Source: Clostridia bacterium (GTDB taxonomy: Bacteria; Bacillota; Clostridia; Christensenellales; Pumilibacteraceae). From it: 64,000 bases of DNA. Within the stretch, counting starts at the first letter, position 1, and every line of letters starts with the position of its first letter. Made by a program: the position numbers and the translations under genes. Under the pieces are notes generated by a model. That model was not told the DNA's origin, did not search any database, and worked only from the letters and a program-made list of their open reading frames with translations. Positions 33,259-42,758 of this stretch are shown one piece after another. The DNA is taken from assembly GCA_017623435.1 (NCBI GenBank), contig JAGAPD010000028.1, forward strand, positions 1 through 64,000, given 5' to 3'.

Positions 33259-34443
33259 ATGAAAGAATACGAACTTAAATATGGTTGTAACCCCAACCAA
33301 AAACCTGCAAAGATTTACCTTGCTAACGGCGAAGAGCTTCCCGTTGAAATTCTTAACGGCAGACCCGGATATATCAACTTCCTTGACGCGCTTAACGGCT
33401 GGCAACTCGTTCGCGAGCTTAAAAATGCGCTTGGTCTTCCTGCCGCAACTTCTTTCAAGCACGTTTCTCCCACTTCCGCAGCAGTAGGCGTAAAGCTTTC
33501 GGACAAGCTTAAAAAGGCTTGCTTCGTGGACGACGTACCCGGTCTTGACGAGTCGCCCTTGGCGTGCGCTTACGCTCGTGCGCGTGGCGCGGACAGAATG
33601 TGCTCGTTTGGCGACTGGGTATCCCTTTCCGACGAGTGCGACGTAACGACTGCAAAGCTTATTGCTCGCGAGGTATCCGACGGCGTTATCGCGCCCGGCT
33701 ACACTCCCGAGGCACTTGAAATCCTCAAAGCAAAGAGAAAGGGCACTTACAACGTAGTTAAAATTGATCCTTCTTACGTTCCCCAGCCTATCGAAACCAA
33801 GCAAGTTTTCGGCGTGACCTTCGAGCAGGGCAGAAACGAATACAAGGTAAACGAAGAAGTGCTTGCTAACGTCGTTACCGAAAATAAAGTTTTCCCCTCC
33901 GAGGCAAAACGCGACCTTATTATCGCGCTCATCACGCTTAAATACACGCAGTCCAACTCCGTTTGCTACGCGGTTGACGGACAGGCAATCGGCGTAGGCG
34001 CAGGTCAGCAGAGTAGAATTCATTGCACCCGTCTTGCCGGCACGAAGGCGGACACTTGGTTCTTGCGCCAGCACGACAAGGTGCTTAATCTTCCTTTCCG
34101 TAGTGATATCAAGCGCCCCGACCGTGACAACGTAATCGACGGCTATATCAATAAAAACGAAGAGGACGTTTGCGCTGACGGAATTTGGCAAAAGTACTTT
34201 ACCGAGCAGCCCGCGCCCTTTACCGCTGAGGAAATGCGTGAGTACCTCGACACTATCGACGGTGTCGCTCTCGGCTCTGACGCTTTCTTCCCCTTCTTCG
34301 ATAATATCGAACGCGCTAAAAAGAGTGGCGTAAAATACATCGCCGAGCCCGGTGGCTCTATCCGTGACGACCTCGTTATCGACTGCTGTAACCGTTACGG
34401 AATGGTGATGGCGTTTACGGGCATGCGCCTCTTCCATCACTAA
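33259..34443 (+). CDS. purH: Stand-alone AICAR transformylase (PurH C-terminal domain only)
   Basis: Transfers a formyl group from 10-formyl-THF to AICAR, the penultimate purine step. The 394-residue protein begins at what is the start of the second PurH domain (ELKYGCNPNQKP, residues 5-16, compare ELRYGENPHQ). It carries the catalytic KHVSP (67-71), GQQSRIHCTR and SDAFFPFFDNIERA motifs. The roughly 190-residue N-terminal cyclohydrolase domain of ordinary PurH is absent, and there is no room for it because purO ends eleven bases upstream. It ends the first purine unit; a repeat-rich gap follows. Confidence 0.92.
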   Translation: MKEYELKYGCNPNQKPAKIYLANGEELPVEILNGRPGYINFLDALNGWQLVRELKNALGLPAATSFKHVSPTSAAVGVKLSDKLKKACFVDDVPGLDESPLACAYARARGADRMCSFGDWVSLSDECDVTTAKLIAREVSDGVIAPGYTPEALEILKAKRKGTYNVVKIDPSYVPQPIETKQVFGVTFEQGRNEYKVNEEVLANVVTENKVFPSEAKRDLIIALITLKYTQSNSVCYAVDGQAIGVGAGQQSRIHCTRLAGTKADTWFLRQHDKVLNLPFRSDIKRPDRDNVIDGYINKNEEDVCADGIWQKYFTEQPAPFTAEEMREYLDTIDGVALGSDAFFPFFDNIERAKKSGVKYIAEPGGSIRDDLVIDCCNRYGMVMAFTGMRLFHH

Positions 34444-34805
34444 TTTGGCTTGAAAAATCGGCGCAATACTTCATTTTTGCTCGGTCACGTACTCCCAGGT
34501 ACGCTCCCTCGCAAGAAATTCGTCTTGCTTGAATTTAATTACGCCAAGGGTAGAGGGTGACACAATACTTCATTTTTGCTCAGTCACGAACGCCTTAGTA
34601 CGCTCCCTCACAAAATAGCGTTTGGTCAAATAGGTTGGTGTAGGTCGTAAATAGTAAAGTCTATTCCGTGCCTACTAAACCGTCTTTGACGGCATTTTAT
34701 CCTAAACACCGTGGTACGTACCCACGCAAAACAATAAAAATAACATCTAAATCGTAGGGGCGATTCACGAATCGCCCGCTAACGAAATCCCCATAGGAGA
34801 AAATA
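34444..34805. repeat. Repeat-filled gap between purH and purD
   Basis: No gene. Two imperfect tandem copies of a roughly 65-base unit start at 34464 and 34563, both reading CAATACTTCATTTTTGCTC, then GTCACG and TACGCTCCCTC. Next come an inverted copy of the 1194-1225 unit (34662-34694) and a 20-base GGGCGATTC palindrome (34758-34777) that is the reverse complement, nearly base for base, of 1607-1626. I see no clear terminator or promoter, so purD may be transcribed from the pur promoter. Confidence 0.75.
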
Positions 34806-36080
34806 ATGCGCATACTCGTAATAGGTGGCGGTGGAAGAGAACACGCCGTCATCAAAGCTATCAAGAAAAATAACGAAGTAAAAGAAATTTACGCTTTGCC
34901 CGGTAACGGCGGTATTGCCGAGGACGCGATTTGCGTTAATATCGGGGCAAAGGACGTGGATAAAATCGTACAGTTTGCCGTAGAAAACAAAATCGACTAC
35001 GCTATCGTAACGCCTGACGATCCGCTCGTTTTAGGCACGGTAGACGCGCTCGAAGACAAGGGAATTCCTTGCTTTGGACCGCAGGCAAAAGCAGCGATTA
35101 TCGAGGGTAGTAAGGCTTTTTCCAAAGACCTTATGAAAAAATACGGTATCCCCACCGCCAGTTACGAAATCTTCAACGACGAAGACAAGGCGATAGAGTA
35201 TCTTAAAACCCAAGATATGCCTATCGTAATTAAAGCCGACGGACTTGCGCTTGGCAAAGGCGTAATTATCGCCCAAACGCTTGACGAGGCGATAGACGCC
35301 GTTCACTCAATGATGAGCGATAAGGTTTTCGGCGCGAGCGGTGACAATATCGTTATCGAGGAATTTTTGACCGGCCCTGAAATTTCCGTGCTTGCCTTTA
35401 CGGACGGAAAGTGCGTTAAACCTATGGTGTCCTCCATGGACCATAAGCGCGCTCACGACGGCGACGAGGGACTTAACACGGGCGGAATGGGTACTATTGC
35501 ACCCAACCCCTATTACACCGACGCCGTTGCGAAAGAGTGTATGGAAAAAATATTCTTGCCCACGATTAACGCAATGAATAACGAGAACAGAACCTTTAAG
35601 GGATGTCTTTACTTTGGACTTATGCTCACGCCCAAGGGGCCGAAGGTTATCGAGTACAACTGCCGTTTTGGCGATCCCGAAACGCAGGTCGTACTTCCCT
35701 TGCTTGAAAGCGACCTTCTTACCGTAATGCGCGCGGTAACGGATGGAAAGCTTGCTGAAACGGAAGTCAAATTCGCTGATAAAAGCGCTTGTTGCGTGGT
35801 TATGGCGTCTGACGGCTATCCCCAGCACTACGAAAAGGGCTTTGAAATCACTATTCCTAACGAGCAGAAACCTTACGTTTACGTAGCAGGCGCTACGCAA
35901 AAAGAGGGCAAGCTCGTGACGAGCGGTGGAAGAGTGCTTAACGTAACCGCTACTGCTCCTACCTTAAAGGACGCTATTGAGAAGGCGTACGAAAGAGTAG
36001 AGAAAATTCATTTTGACAACGCGTATTGCCGTCGTGATATCGGCAAAAGAGCGCTTGACGCGATTAAGGAGAACAAATAA
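34806..36080 (+). CDS. purD: GAR synthetase
   Basis: Phosphoribosylamine-glycine ligase, an ATP-grasp enzyme and the second purine step. The 424 residues have the N-terminal RILVIGGGGREHAVIKAI, ATP-grasp elements IVIKADGLALGKGVIIA and VIEEFLTGPEISVLAFTDG, NTGGMGTIAPNPYY and YNCRFGDPETQVVLP. The ribosome site is AGGAGAA. The stop overlaps the purL ATG (TAATG at 36078-36082), so synthesis of the two is coupled. It follows the 362-base repeat gap and starts the second part of the nucleotide block. Confidence 0.96.
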   Translation: MRILVIGGGGREHAVIKAIKKNNEVKEIYALPGNGGIAEDAICVNIGAKDVDKIVQFAVENKIDYAIVTPDDPLVLGTVDALEDKGIPCFGPQAKAAIIEGSKAFSKDLMKKYGIPTASYEIFNDEDKAIEYLKTQDMPIVIKADGLALGKGVIIAQTLDEAIDAVHSMMSDKVFGASGDNIVIEEFLTGPEISVLAFTDGKCVKPMVSSMDHKRAHDGDEGLNTGGMGTIAPNPYYTDAVAKECMEKIFLPTINAMNNENRTFKGCLYFGLMLTPKGPKVIEYNCRFGDPETQVVLPLLESDLLTVMRAVTDGKLAETEVKFADKSACCVVMASDGYPQHYEKGFEITIPNEQKPYVYVAGATQKEGKLVTSGGRVLNVTATAPTLKDAIEKAYERVEKIHFDNAYCRRDIGKRALDAIKENK

Positions 36081-39000
36081 TGGTTTACAGAATTTTCGTT
36101 GAAAAAAGAGAAGAACTTGCTTACGAGGCTAAATCGCTATATAGCGAGCTTACGTCCCTTCTTGGAATTACTAATCTTACGGGCGTGCGCGTTCTTAACC
36201 GCTACGACGTAGAAAATATTTCGCCCGAGCTTTTTAACGACTGCATCAGCACGGTGTTTTCCGAGCCTCAGCTCGATATCGTAACGGAAACGCTTGACAG
36301 CCGTGGCGGTAAGGTTTTTGCGGTGGAATATCTTCCCGGTCAGTTCGACCAGCGCGCTGACTCTGCGGCGCAATGCGTGCAGATTATCTCGCAGGGCGAG
36401 CGTCCCACTATCCGCACGGCGCGCGTTTACGTCCTTGACGGCGATATAACTGATGCGCAGGTAGCGGAAATCAAAAAGTTCGTAATCAACCCCGTAGAAG
36501 CGCGTGAGGCGTCGCTTGAAAAGCCCCAAACGCTTGCGGTGAATTACGAAATTCCTACTTCCGTAGCAACTATCGACGGCTTTATCACTATGGGTGACGA
36601 CGAGCTTGCAAAAATGGTAAAGGACCTTGGTCTTGCGATGGATATCGACGACATCAAATTCTGTCGCGAATATTTTGCGAGCGAGAAGAGAAACCCCACC
36701 ATTACGGAAATCAGAATGATTGATACCTACTGGTCGGACCATTGCCGTCATACTACCTTCCTTACGACTATCGATAGCGTAAAGTTTGAAGACGAGCTTT
36801 TGGAAAAAACTTATCAGGAATATCTCGCAACTCGTGCTAAGCTTGGTCGCACAAAGCCCCAAAACCTTATGGATATCGGCACGCTTGCAGGAAAATACCT
36901 CAAATCCACCGGTCAACTCCGTAAGCTCGACGAGAGCGAGGAAATTAACGCTTGTACCGTAAAAATGAAGGTAACGGTAGACGGCGTTGACGAGGATTGG
37001 CTACTTTTGTTTAAGAACGAAACGCACAATCACCCCACGGAAATCGAGCCGTTTGGGGGAGCGGCAACCTGTATCGGTGGTGCAATCCGCGATCCCCTTT
37101 CGGGCAGATCTTACGTTTACGCGGCTATGCGCGTAACGGGCGCGGCTGATCCTACCGTACCCGTCAACCAAACGCTTACGGGTAAGCTTCCTCAAAGAAA
37201 AATCGTTCAGACCGCAGCGGCAGGTTATTCGTCCTACGGTAACCAGATCGGCCTTGCGACTGGTATGGTTGACGAGCTTTATCACCCCGGTTACGCGGCA
37301 AAGCGTATGGAAATCGGCGCGGTTATTGCAGCCGCTCCTGCTAAAAACGTACGCCGTGAAGTACCTTGTGACGGTGACGTGGTTATCCTTCTCGGCGGTC
37401 GTACGGGCCGTGACGGCGTAGGTGGCGCAACGGGCTCTTCCAAGGCGCACGACTCTCACTCGGTTGAGACTTGCGGTGCGGAGGTTCAGAAGGGTAACGC
37501 ACCTGAAGAAAGAAAACTCCAACGTCTTTTCAGAAACGAAGAGGCTTGTAGAATGATAAAAAGATGTAACGACTTTGGCGCGGGCGGCGTGTCCGTTGCC
37601 ATTGGCGAGCTTGCTGACGGTCTTGATATCGACCTTAACAAAGTTCCCAAAAAGTACGAAGGACTTGACGGCACGGAGCTTGCTATTTCCGAATCGCAGG
37701 AAAGAATGGCAGTCGTTATTGAAAAAGAAAACGTTGACCGCTTTATGGCGCTTGCCGGTAGCGAAAACCTTGAGGCGACGGTGGTTGCAAGAGTCACCGC
37801 TGAGCCCAGACTCCGCGTACATTGGAACGGCAAAACCATCATTGATATTTCGCGTGAATTCCTTAACTCTAACGGCGCTGAAAAGCATATCGATATTACT
37901 CCGGCAGCGGCAGTTTGCGACTACGAAAAGGAAGAGGTTAAGGATTTCGTCGAGGGTTATAAAGCGCTCGTATCCGACCTTAACGTATGCTCGAAGCGTG
38001 GTCTTAGCGAGAGATTCGACTCCACGATCGGCGCAGGCACGGTAGTAATGCCCTTTGGCGGAAAGTATCAAAAAACGCCCATTCAAGCAATGGTGCACAA
38101 GGTTTCGGTTGAGCAAAAGCACACCGATACTTGCTCGTATATGTCCTGGGGCTATAACCCCTATATCGCTGAAAAATCGCCTTATCACTCTGCGTACTTG
38201 GCAGTAGTGGAAAGCGCAAGTAAGCTTATCGCGTCGGGCGCATCCTACGAGGACGTATACCTTACTTTCCAAGAATATTTTGAAAAGCCCCTTAAAGACG
38301 GCAAGCGTTGGGGCAAGCCCTTCGCAGCACTCCTCGGTGCGTTCAGAGCGCAGGTTGAATTGGGTATCGCGGCAATCGGCGGTAAGGACTCTATGAGTGG
38401 ATCGTTTGAAAAGCTTGACGTTCCGCCCACCCTTGTTTCCTTCGCAGTTACTACGGGTAAAACGGACGAGGTTATTACCAACGACGCGAAAAAGGCAGGA
38501 CATAAGCTTATTTGCCTTGCTCCCAAGTACGGCGAAGATAATCTTCCCGTTGCTAGCTCGCTTATCGAAACCTTTAACAAGGTTACCGCGCTTATGCGTG
38601 CGGGCAAAGTATACTCCGCTTACACTCCCACTATGGGCGGTATTGCAGAGGCAGTTTATAAAATGTGTATCGGCAACGGACTGGGCGTTAAGTTCGACCA
38701 GTCTATGTGCAACAAGGCAATCTTTGGCTACTGCTACGGCGGTTTCGTGCTTGAAGTTGACGAGGACGTTGAAGGTATGCTCGTAGGTCACTTCACGAAC
38801 GACGGCGTAATTTCTCGCGGAGAAGAAAAAGTATGTCTTTGCTCGCTCAATTCGCTTTACGAAAGCAAGCTCGAGGGAGTGTTCCCCACGCTTGAAAAGA
38901 GCGAAGAGGGAAAGAAGTACGAAAACTTCGCCTTCTCGGCAAGTGAAAGAGTAGCGCCTGCTATTAAGGTTGCTAAACCCAAAGTGCTTATTCCCGTGTT

Positions 39001-39775
39001 CCCCGGTACGAACTGTGAGTTCGACACCGCAAAGGTTATGCGCGACGCTGGCGCTGACGCGGAAATCTTCGTTATCAACAACCTTACCTCTGCTGGTATC
39101 GCGCGTAGCGTTGACGAGTTTGCAAGCAAGCTCAAAACGGCTCAAATGGTATTCGTTCCCGGCGGATTCTCGGGTGGCGACGAACCTGACGGCTCGGGTA
39201 AATTCATTATGGCGTTCTTCCGTGGCGACGCGGTAAAAGAGCAGGTACACGCGCTCCTTAACGAGCGTGACGGTCTTATGTGCGGTATCTGTAACGGATT
39301 CCAAGCGCTTGTAAAACTCGGTCTCGTTCCCTATGGCAAAATCGTAGACGCAACCGCTGATTCGCCCACGCTTACCTTTAATACTATCGCGCGTCACCAG
39401 TCTAAGCTCGTACGCGTACGTATCGCGTCCAACAAATCGCCTTGGCTTGCAAAAACGCAGGTTGGCGACGTATATACCGGTCCCATTTCTCACGGCGAGG
39501 GCAGATTCCTTTGCTCGGACGAATGGGTGCGTAAGCTTGCTGATAACGGTCAGATCGCTACGCAGTACGTTGACCTTGACGGTAACGCAACGGACGATAT
39601 CCGCTTTAACCCCAACGGCTCGATTTGCGCTATCGAAGGTATCACTTCGCCCGACGGCAGAGTGTTCGGTAAGATGGGACACAGCGAGCGTATAGGCAAC
39701 GGATTGTATAAGAACGTTCCCGGTTCGTTCGATATGAAGATGTTCGAATCGGCAGTAGAATATTTCAAAAAGTAA
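36080..39775 (+). CDS. purL: FGAM synthase, large single-chain form
   Basis: Phosphoribosylformylglycinamidine synthase converts FGAR to FGAM using ATP and glutamine. The 1231 residues match the clostridial one-chain type: an N-terminal linker domain, two PurM-like halves (NETHNHPTEIEPFGGAATCIGG; then AIGGKDSMSG) and a C-terminal class I glutaminase from about residue 966 (LIPVFPGTNCEFDTAK). That domain has the nucleophile in MCGICNGFQ (Cys near 1071) and a His/Glu pair in ISHGEGRF. Among the amidotransferase-type enzymes here it is the only one with a complete glutaminase. It overlaps purD by one base. Confidence 0.96.
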   Translation: MVYRIFVEKREELAYEAKSLYSELTSLLGITNLTGVRVLNRYDVENISPELFNDCISTVFSEPQLDIVTETLDSRGGKVFAVEYLPGQFDQRADSAAQCVQIISQGERPTIRTARVYVLDGDITDAQVAEIKKFVINPVEAREASLEKPQTLAVNYEIPTSVATIDGFITMGDDELAKMVKDLGLAMDIDDIKFCREYFASEKRNPTITEIRMIDTYWSDHCRHTTFLTTIDSVKFEDELLEKTYQEYLATRAKLGRTKPQNLMDIGTLAGKYLKSTGQLRKLDESEEINACTVKMKVTVDGVDEDWLLLFKNETHNHPTEIEPFGGAATCIGGAIRDPLSGRSYVYAAMRVTGAADPTVPVNQTLTGKLPQRKIVQTAAAGYSSYGNQIGLATGMVDELYHPGYAAKRMEIGAVIAAAPAKNVRREVPCDGDVVILLGGRTGRDGVGGATGSSKAHDSHSVETCGAEVQKGNAPEERKLQRLFRNEEACRMIKRCNDFGAGGVSVAIGELADGLDIDLNKVPKKYEGLDGTELAISESQERMAVVIEKENVDRFMALAGSENLEATVVARVTAEPRLRVHWNGKTIIDISREFLNSNGAEKHIDITPAAAVCDYEKEEVKDFVEGYKALVSDLNVCSKRGLSERFDSTIGAGTVVMPFGGKYQKTPIQAMVHKVSVEQKHTDTCSYMSWGYNPYIAEKSPYHSAYLAVVESASKLIASGASYEDVYLTFQEYFEKPLKDGKRWGKPFAALLGAFRAQVELGIAAIGGKDSMSGSFEKLDVPPTLVSFAVTTGKTDEVITNDAKKAGHKLICLAPKYGEDNLPVASSLIETFNKVTALMRAGKVYSAYTPTMGGIAEAVYKMCIGNGLGVKFDQSMCNKAIFGYCYGGFVLEVDEDVEGMLVGHFTNDGVISRGEEKVCLCSLNSLYESKLEGVFPTLEKSEEGKKYENFAFSASERVAPAIKVAKPKVLIPVFPGTNCEFDTAKVMRDAGADAEIFVINNLTSAGIARSVDEFASKLKTAQMVFVPGGFSGGDEPDGSGKFIMAFFRGDAVKEQVHALLNERDGLMCGICNGFQALVKLGLVPYGKIVDATADSPTLTFNTIARHQSKLVRVRIASNKSPWLAKTQVGDVYTGPISHGEGRFLCSDEWVRKLADNGQIATQYVDLDGNATDDIRFNPNGSICAIEGITSPDGRVFGKMGHSERIGNGLYKNVPGSFDMKMFESAVEYFKK

Positions 39776-39790
39776 TAGGAGAAAAGCGAA

Positions 39791-41464
39791 ATGGCTTATT
39801 TGACGGATATTGAAATCGCACAGGCTAACGAGATGCAACCCATTACCGAGGTTGCTAAAAGCGCAGGCGTAGACGAAAAGTACCTTGAACAGTACGGAAA
39901 ATATAAGGCTAAGATTGACTACAAGCTTCTCGACGATAGCGATAGAGCAGACGGAAAACTTATTCTCGTTACCGCAATCACCCCCACGCCCGCAGGCGAG
40001 GGCAAGACGACCACGACCATCGGTCTTGCGGACGGACTTAAAAGAATAGGCAAAAACGTTATGGTTGCTCTTCGTGAGCCTTCTCTTGGTCCTGTGTTCG
40101 GCGTTAAGGGCGGAGCGGCAGGTGGCGGATACGCGCAGGTCGTTCCTATGGAAGATATCAACCTTCACTTTACGGGTGACTTCCACGCAATCGGCGCGGC
40201 GAATAACCTTTTAGCCGCAATGCTTGACAATCATATCCATCAGGGCAATAAACTGGGCATCGACACCAGAAAAATCACTTGGAAAAGATGCGTCGATATG
40301 AACGACCGTCAGCTCCGTTTCGTAGTGGACGGACTGGGCGGAAAGGCAAACGGCGTACCACGTGAGGACGGGTTTGATATTACCGTAGCCTCCGAGATCA
40401 TGGCTGTGTTCTGCTTGGCAAGCTCGATAACCGACCTTAAGGCAAGACTTTCGCGTATCGTAGTAGCGTATACCTACGACGACAAGCCCGTAACGGCAGG
40501 CGACCTTAACGCAGTAGGCGCTATGGCGGCGCTCCTTAAAGACGCGCTTAAGCCCAACCTCGTTCAGACGCTTGAACATACCCCTGCTTTCGTGCACGGT
40601 GGACCGTTTGCAAACATTGCTCACGGCTGTAACTCCGTAATCGCTACGAAGATGGCAATGAAGCTTGGCGACTACGCCGTAACCGAGGCGGGCTTTGGTG
40701 CGGACCTTGGCGCAGAGAAATTCTTGGATATCAAGTGCCGCTACGCAGGACTTAACCCCAGCGCAGTAGTTATGGTAGCAACCGTGCGCGCGCTCAAAAT
40801 GCACGGCGGACTTGCAAAGACCGAACTTGGCAACGAGGATTTGGGTGCGCTTGAAAAGGGTATTCCCAACCTTCTCCGTCACGTTTCTAATATCGTTAAC
40901 GTGTACAAGCTTCCTTGCGTAGTTGCAGTTAACCGTTTCCCCACGGACACGGACGCTGAAATTGCGCTCGTTATTGAAAAGTGCAAAACGCTGGGCGTAA
41001 ACGTAGTTCTTTCTACCGTTTGGGCGGACGGCGGTAAGGGTGGCGAGGAGCTCGCGAAAGAGGTCGTTCGCCTTTGCGAAGAGAAAAACGACTTCTCGTT
41101 TAGCTACGACCTTGACTGCACTATCGAAGAAAAAATCGAAAAAATCGTTAAACGCGTTTACGGCGGAGAGGGCGTTGCGTTTACTCCTGCAGCTAAAAAG
41201 GAAATTGCTCGCTTGACTGCGCTTGGCTACGACAAGATTCCCGTTTGTATGGCAAAAACGCAGTACAGTTTTTCGGATAACCCCTCCCTTTTGGGTGCGC
41301 CCGACGGCTTTACCGTTACCGTGCGCAACGTAAAAGTATCCGCAGGCGCAGGCTTTATCGTAGCGCTTACGGGCGAGATTATGACTATGCCCGGTCTTCC
41401 CAAAGTACCTGCTGCGGAAAGAATTGACGTGGACGAGAGCGGAAAGATCAGCGGACTTTTCTAA
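39791..41464 (+). CDS. fhs: Formate-tetrahydrofolate ligase
   Basis: Makes 10-formyl-THF from formate, THF and ATP, supplying the two purine formylations and possibly the Wood-Ljungdahl methyl branch. The 557 residues are normal for this homotetramer. The P-loop [13 protein letters not shown] (about 65-77), [52 protein letters not shown]-like and NLLRHVSN regions are present. It sits between purL and pyrC without a terminator, a position that ties folate supply to nucleotide output. Confidence 0.97.
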   Translation: MAYLTDIEIAQANEMQPITEVAKSAGVDEKYLEQYGKYKAKIDYKLLDDSDRADGKLILVTAITPTPAGEGKTTTTIGLADGLKRIGKNVMVALREPSLGPVFGVKGGAAGGGYAQVVPMEDINLHFTGDFHAIGAANNLLAAMLDNHIHQGNKLGIDTRKITWKRCVDMNDRQLRFVVDGLGGKANGVPREDGFDITVASEIMAVFCLASSITDLKARLSRIVVAYTYDDKPVTAGDLNAVGAMAALLKDALKPNLVQTLEHTPAFVHGGPFANIAHGCNSVIATKMAMKLGDYAVTEAGFGADLGAEKFLDIKCRYAGLNPSAVVMVATVRALKMHGGLAKTELGNEDLGALEKGIPNLLRHVSNIVNVYKLPCVVAVNRFPTDTDAEIALVIEKCKTLGVNVVLSTVWADGGKGGEELAKEVVRLCEEKNDFSFSYDLDCTIEEKIEKIVKRVYGGEGVAFTPAAKKEIARLTALGYDKIPVCMAKTQYSFSDNPSLLGAPDGFTVTVRNVKVSAGAGFIVALTGEIMTMPGLPKVPAAERIDVDESGKISGLF

Positions 41465-41499
41465 AAGGCGATTTTTATTGACGAAATAAAGGAGTAGTT

Positions 41500-42714
41500 A
41501 TGAGAAAAACGGAACTTAAAAATTTAAGCACCCAATACTTCAAGGCGGTAGGAAACCCTTCCGCTAATTACTCCTTTTCTCTTATTGACTCTCTCGACTT
41601 AACGGGGGATAATTACGTGGTTTTACCCGGCTTTTGCGACGTGCACGTGCATTTTCGCGAGCCGGGATTTTCCTATAAGGAAACTATAAAAAGCGGTAGC
41701 CAAAGCGCTGCGCGGGGCGGATACACGGCGGTGTGCACTATGCCTAACCTCAGTCCCGTCCCTGACAGCGTAGAGCATATCGCGATTCAGCAAGATATTA
41801 TTGATCGTGACGCGGTAATTTCGGTGTATCCGTACGGCTCGATTACCGTGGAGCAAAAGGGCGAACAACTGGTCGATTTTGACAAAACGGCAGGGTACGT
41901 CATAGCCTATTCTGACGACGGCAAGGGAATTCAGAGCGAAGAAACGATGCTTGAGGCGATGACGAGAGCCAAGAAAAACGATAAAATGATAGTGGCGCAT
42001 TGTGAGGATAACAGCTTGCTTTTCGGCGGTTATATCCACGACGGGCAGTACGCAAAAGCGCACGGACATAGGGGTATTTGCTCGAAGAGTGAATACGGTC
42101 AGATTGAGCGCGATTTGGCGCTTGCAAAAAAGACGGGAGTCAAGTATCACGTGTGCCATATTTCCACAAAAGAGAGCGTCGCGCTTATTCGTAGAGCAAA
42201 GAGCGAGGGCGTGGACGTAACGTGCGAAACTGCACCTCACTACTTAACGATGGACGATAGCTATTTATTCGAGGACGGAAAAATGAAAATGAATCCGCCC
42301 CTTCGAGGTCAAGAGGACAGGCTCGCACTTATCGAGGGAATCGTGGACGGCACTATTGATATGATTGCAACCGACCACGCGCCCCACTCAAAAGAAGAAA
42401 AGAGCAGAGGCTTGGAAAAAAGCGCGTTTGGCGTAGTAGGGCTGGAAACGGCTTTCCCTGCGCTTTACACGCATTTAGTAAAGACGGGTATAATAAGTAT
42501 GGAAAAGTTAATTGACCTACTCGTGATTAGCCCAAGAAAGAGATTTAATATTCCCTTTGACGACGATTTCAGCGTGTGGGATTTGTCGCGCGAATTCGTA
42601 GTCAATCCCGAGGAATTTTTGAGTAAGGGAAGAGCCACGCCCTACGACGGACAAACGCTGTTTGGCGAAAACTTACTCACCGTAAAATCGGGCAAAATCG
42701 TATACAAGCGTTAA
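41500..42714 (+). CDS. pyrC: Dihydroorotase
   Basis: Zinc amidohydrolase that cyclises carbamoyl-aspartate to dihydroorotate. The 404-residue length fits the class I (PyrC-type II) bacterial family. The metal motif DVHVHFREPG (about 47-56), a later metal His in IVAHCEDNSL, CHISTKESV, CETAPHYL and the terminal metal Asp in IATDHAPHS are intact. It has a ribosome site AAAGGAG and starts the pyrimidine part of the block, 35 bases after fhs. No PyrR-type attenuator fits in so short a gap. Confidence 0.95.
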   Translation: MRKTELKNLSTQYFKAVGNPSANYSFSLIDSLDLTGDNYVVLPGFCDVHVHFREPGFSYKETIKSGSQSAARGGYTAVCTMPNLSPVPDSVEHIAIQQDIIDRDAVISVYPYGSITVEQKGEQLVDFDKTAGYVIAYSDDGKGIQSEETMLEAMTRAKKNDKMIVAHCEDNSLLFGGYIHDGQYAKAHGHRGICSKSEYGQIERDLALAKKTGVKYHVCHISTKESVALIRRAKSEGVDVTCETAPHYLTMDDSYLFEDGKMKMNPPLRGQEDRLALIEGIVDGTIDMIATDHAPHSKEEKSRGLEKSAFGVVGLETAFPALYTHLVKTGIISMEKLIDLLVISPRKRFNIPFDDDFSVWDLSREFVVNPEEFLSKGRATPYDGQTLFGENLLTVKSGKIVYKR

Positions 42715-42758
42715 AATTCGTAGAAAGTGAACATAGAAGTAAAACAGGAGAAAAATTT

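Noticed and set aside
33049-34440. 463-codon open frame on the minus strand
   Set aside because: Antisense to the AICAR transformylase and purO; composition is that of a reversed coding frame.
37001-40186. 1061-codon open frame on the minus strand
   Set aside because: It lies entirely antisense to purL and fhs, has no recognisable domain, and arises from the codon pattern of these genes.
41465-41499. PyrR attenuator before pyrC
   Set aside because: Only 35 bases lie between fhs and pyrC; no anti-antiterminator or terminator is present.
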